DNA of 64,000 nucleotides from Acidobacteriota bacterium (GTDB lineage: Bacteria; Acidobacteriota; Blastocatellia; Pyrinomonadales; Pyrinomonadaceae), in assembly GCA_019639155.1 (NCBI GenBank), contig JAHBSJ010000001.1, forward strand, positions 421,948 through 485,947, written 5' to 3'. Below the pieces are notes generated by a model that made no database searches, had not been told where the DNA came from, and saw nothing but the letters and a program-made list of their open reading frames with translations. Both the position numbers and the translations under genes were made by a program. Positions 63,179 to 64,000 of this stretch are shown here, piece after piece. Every line of letters begins with the position of its first letter. Position 1 is the first letter of the stretch.

Positions 63179-63746
63179 TATGTTTGCTTTCGAGCTCCTT
63201 ATAAAGCCAACTTCGTGCAAAGGTCCAGCCGCGATCGACCGTCGAGGCCGAACAGCCGAGCGCCTGTGCTATGTCCTTGGTGGTCATACCGCCGAAGAAC
63301 TTCATCTCGACTATTTCGCATTTCTGCTTATCTATTTCGGCCAGGCGGTCGAGTGCTTCGTTCAGGTCGAGCAGGTCGAAATTGGTGTCGTCAAACGCGA
63401 TGGTCATGCCGTCGAGCGAAACGGGACGGCCGCCGCCGCCGCGTTTTTCGGCCTTTTTGGCGACGGCGTGATTTATCAGAATGCGGCGCATCATCTGAGC
63501 CGCGAGTCCGTAGAACTGAGCGCGGTTGCGCCAATCCGCGGCCCGCTGATCGATCAGGCGCATATATGCCTCATGAACGAGCGCCGTGGGCTGCAGAGTG
63601 TGGCCCGCTCTTTCCCTCGCCAGATACGCTCCGGCAATGCCGCGGAGTTCGTCATAGACCAGCGGCAGCAGTTGGTCCAGCACGTCACGGTTTCCTTTTC
63701 CGTAATCAGCCAGCAGTCCGGTAATGTCGCCCCGCATTTCAGACAT
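63171..63746 (-). CDS. ECF-like RNA polymerase sigma factor
   Basis: 191 residues. Region 2 is LPLVYDELRGIAGAYLARER with HTLQPTALVHEAYMRLIDQ and FYGLAAQMMRRILINHAVA; region 4 is EIVEMKFFGGMTTKDIAQAL with CSASTVDRGWTFARSWLYKE. The TALVHEAYxRL and R(R)ILxxHA features mark the ECF-like (TIGR02999-type) group frequent in Acidobacteria and Planctomycetes. No anti-sigma gene is present; the overlapping kinase gene is the probable partner. Confidence 0.93.
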   Translation of the reverse strand: MSEMRGDITGLLADYGKGNRDVLDQLLPLVYDELRGIAGAYLARERAGHTLQPTALVHEAYMRLIDQRAADWRNRAQFYGLAAQMMRRILINHAVAKKAEKRGGGGRPVSLDGMTIAFDDTNFDLLDLNEALDRLAEIDKQKCEIVEMKFFGGMTTKDIAQALGCSASTVDRGWTFARSWLYKELESKHNA

Positions 63747-63875
63747 ATCTAAGGTTTCAAGGTATTCTAAACGATTTCCGGCATTATGGATAGAACTTTT
63801 CGCCGCTGCCGCAAATTGCCCGGCGATCTCGGTTGTCGGGACGGAGGCCGCCTCGCCTGCAGCTTGGATCCGGGA

Positions 63876-63964
63876 ATTGCCGTCGGCTTTAGCCGACGGT
63901 TTGCGTGCATAAATGAAGTTCGGGCTTTAGCCCGCAGATCATTTGGGTTGAAGCCGACGGCAAT
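63876..63964. repeat. REP-like palindrome cluster
   Basis: Three palindromic elements within 89 bases: CCGTCGGCTTTAGCCGACGG (63880-63899), CGGGCTTTAGCCCG (63921-63934), and the outer 14-bp arms ATTGCCGTCGGCTT (63876-63889) and AAGCCGACGGCAAT (63951-63964). The shared core GGCTTTAGCC and the arrangement recall REP/REPIN elements mobilised by TnpA-REP (RAYT) transposases. No transposase gene is in the window. The 254 bases upstream of the sigma factor hold no other recognisable gene. Confidence 0.7.
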
Positions 63965-64000
63965 GCCTAAAAACCAGAAGCAGGCTGGCAGCGATCCGGC

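Noticed and set aside
62546..63724. 392-codon rightward frame opposite the kinase and sigma genes
   Set aside because: Antisense to two motif-complete genes; composition typical of a shadow frame.
63724..63912. 62-codon rightward frame at the right edge
   Set aside because: Runs through a REP-like palindrome and overlaps the sigma-factor start antisense; no ribosome-binding site.

Overview
The window looks like a chromosomal piece of an Acidobacteriota genome, probably class Blastocatellia (Pyrinomonadaceae-like). This is inferred from gene content: a VWFA-domain secreted protein of the type expanded in Acidobacteria, an ECF-like sigma factor overlapping a membrane Ser/Thr kinase with a TPR-like sensor, many small secreted or lipoprotein hypotheticals, and a moderately GC-rich coding style. 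About 62 protein genes are supported, densely packed on both strands. I see no rRNA, tRNA, CRISPR array, transposase or phage genes.

Layout. 1-4.2 kb: a partial VTT-family membrane protein, a DUF3828 lipoprotein, an AT-richer hypothetical, a DEAD-box helicase, a zinc-ribbon protein and a DUF883-like protein. 4.4-11.3 kb: a tetR-RND efflux-TolC operon with a visible operator. 11.5-21.7 kb: quinone oxidoreductase, acyl-reductase-like SDR, VWFA protein, a Fur/PerR regulator with a perfect PerR-type box on its promoter, DUF4112, a HEAT-cyclophilin fusion, OsmC, a coiled-coil/glycine-zipper secreted protein and an AlkZ-related protein. 21.7-33.9 kb: a small cysteine-rich exported peptide with its own promoter and terminator, LVIVD and DUF305 exported proteins, a fused E1 alpha/beta 2-oxoacid dehydrogenase, a toxin-antitoxin pair, an M1 peptidase, a second cyclophilin, radical SAM and GNAT genes, and a two-gene nucleotidyltransferase module. 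33.9-46.4 kb: acyl-CoA dehydrogenase, LPG-synthase-like and SLC13 membrane proteins, serine hydrolase, aminotransferase IV, alpha/beta hydrolase, truB, recX, a fasciclin protein, an alaS gene truncated after its catalytic core, a LuxR-type regulator whose receiver has lost its phospho-acceptor, and an O-methyltransferase. 46.5-64 kb: pirin, the threonine genes (thrA-thrC divergent from thrB), clpA, a class II photolyase, an ATE-family aminoacyl-tRNA-protein transferase, YggX-like and BCP-type proteins, a parDE module, PflX-like radical SAM, DUF2721, DUF962, and the kinase/sigma pair.

The most striking feature outside genes is a family of dispersed, periodically built inverted repeats (unit CACAGAGNN, period 9, or CGCAGAGA, period 8). 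There are six two-armed copies and two single arms, several butting exactly against stop codons. Two other repeat types also occur: a GGAT-based element at 54.4 kb and a REP-like palindrome cluster at 63.9 kb. A purine-rich repeat of similar style lies inside truB. The best candidates for something little described are this repeat family, the 33.0-33.9 kb nucleotidyltransferase pair, the small cysteine-rich peptide, and the truncated alaS with a structured region in front of it. All functional calls come from reading translated sequence and motifs; no database search was run.
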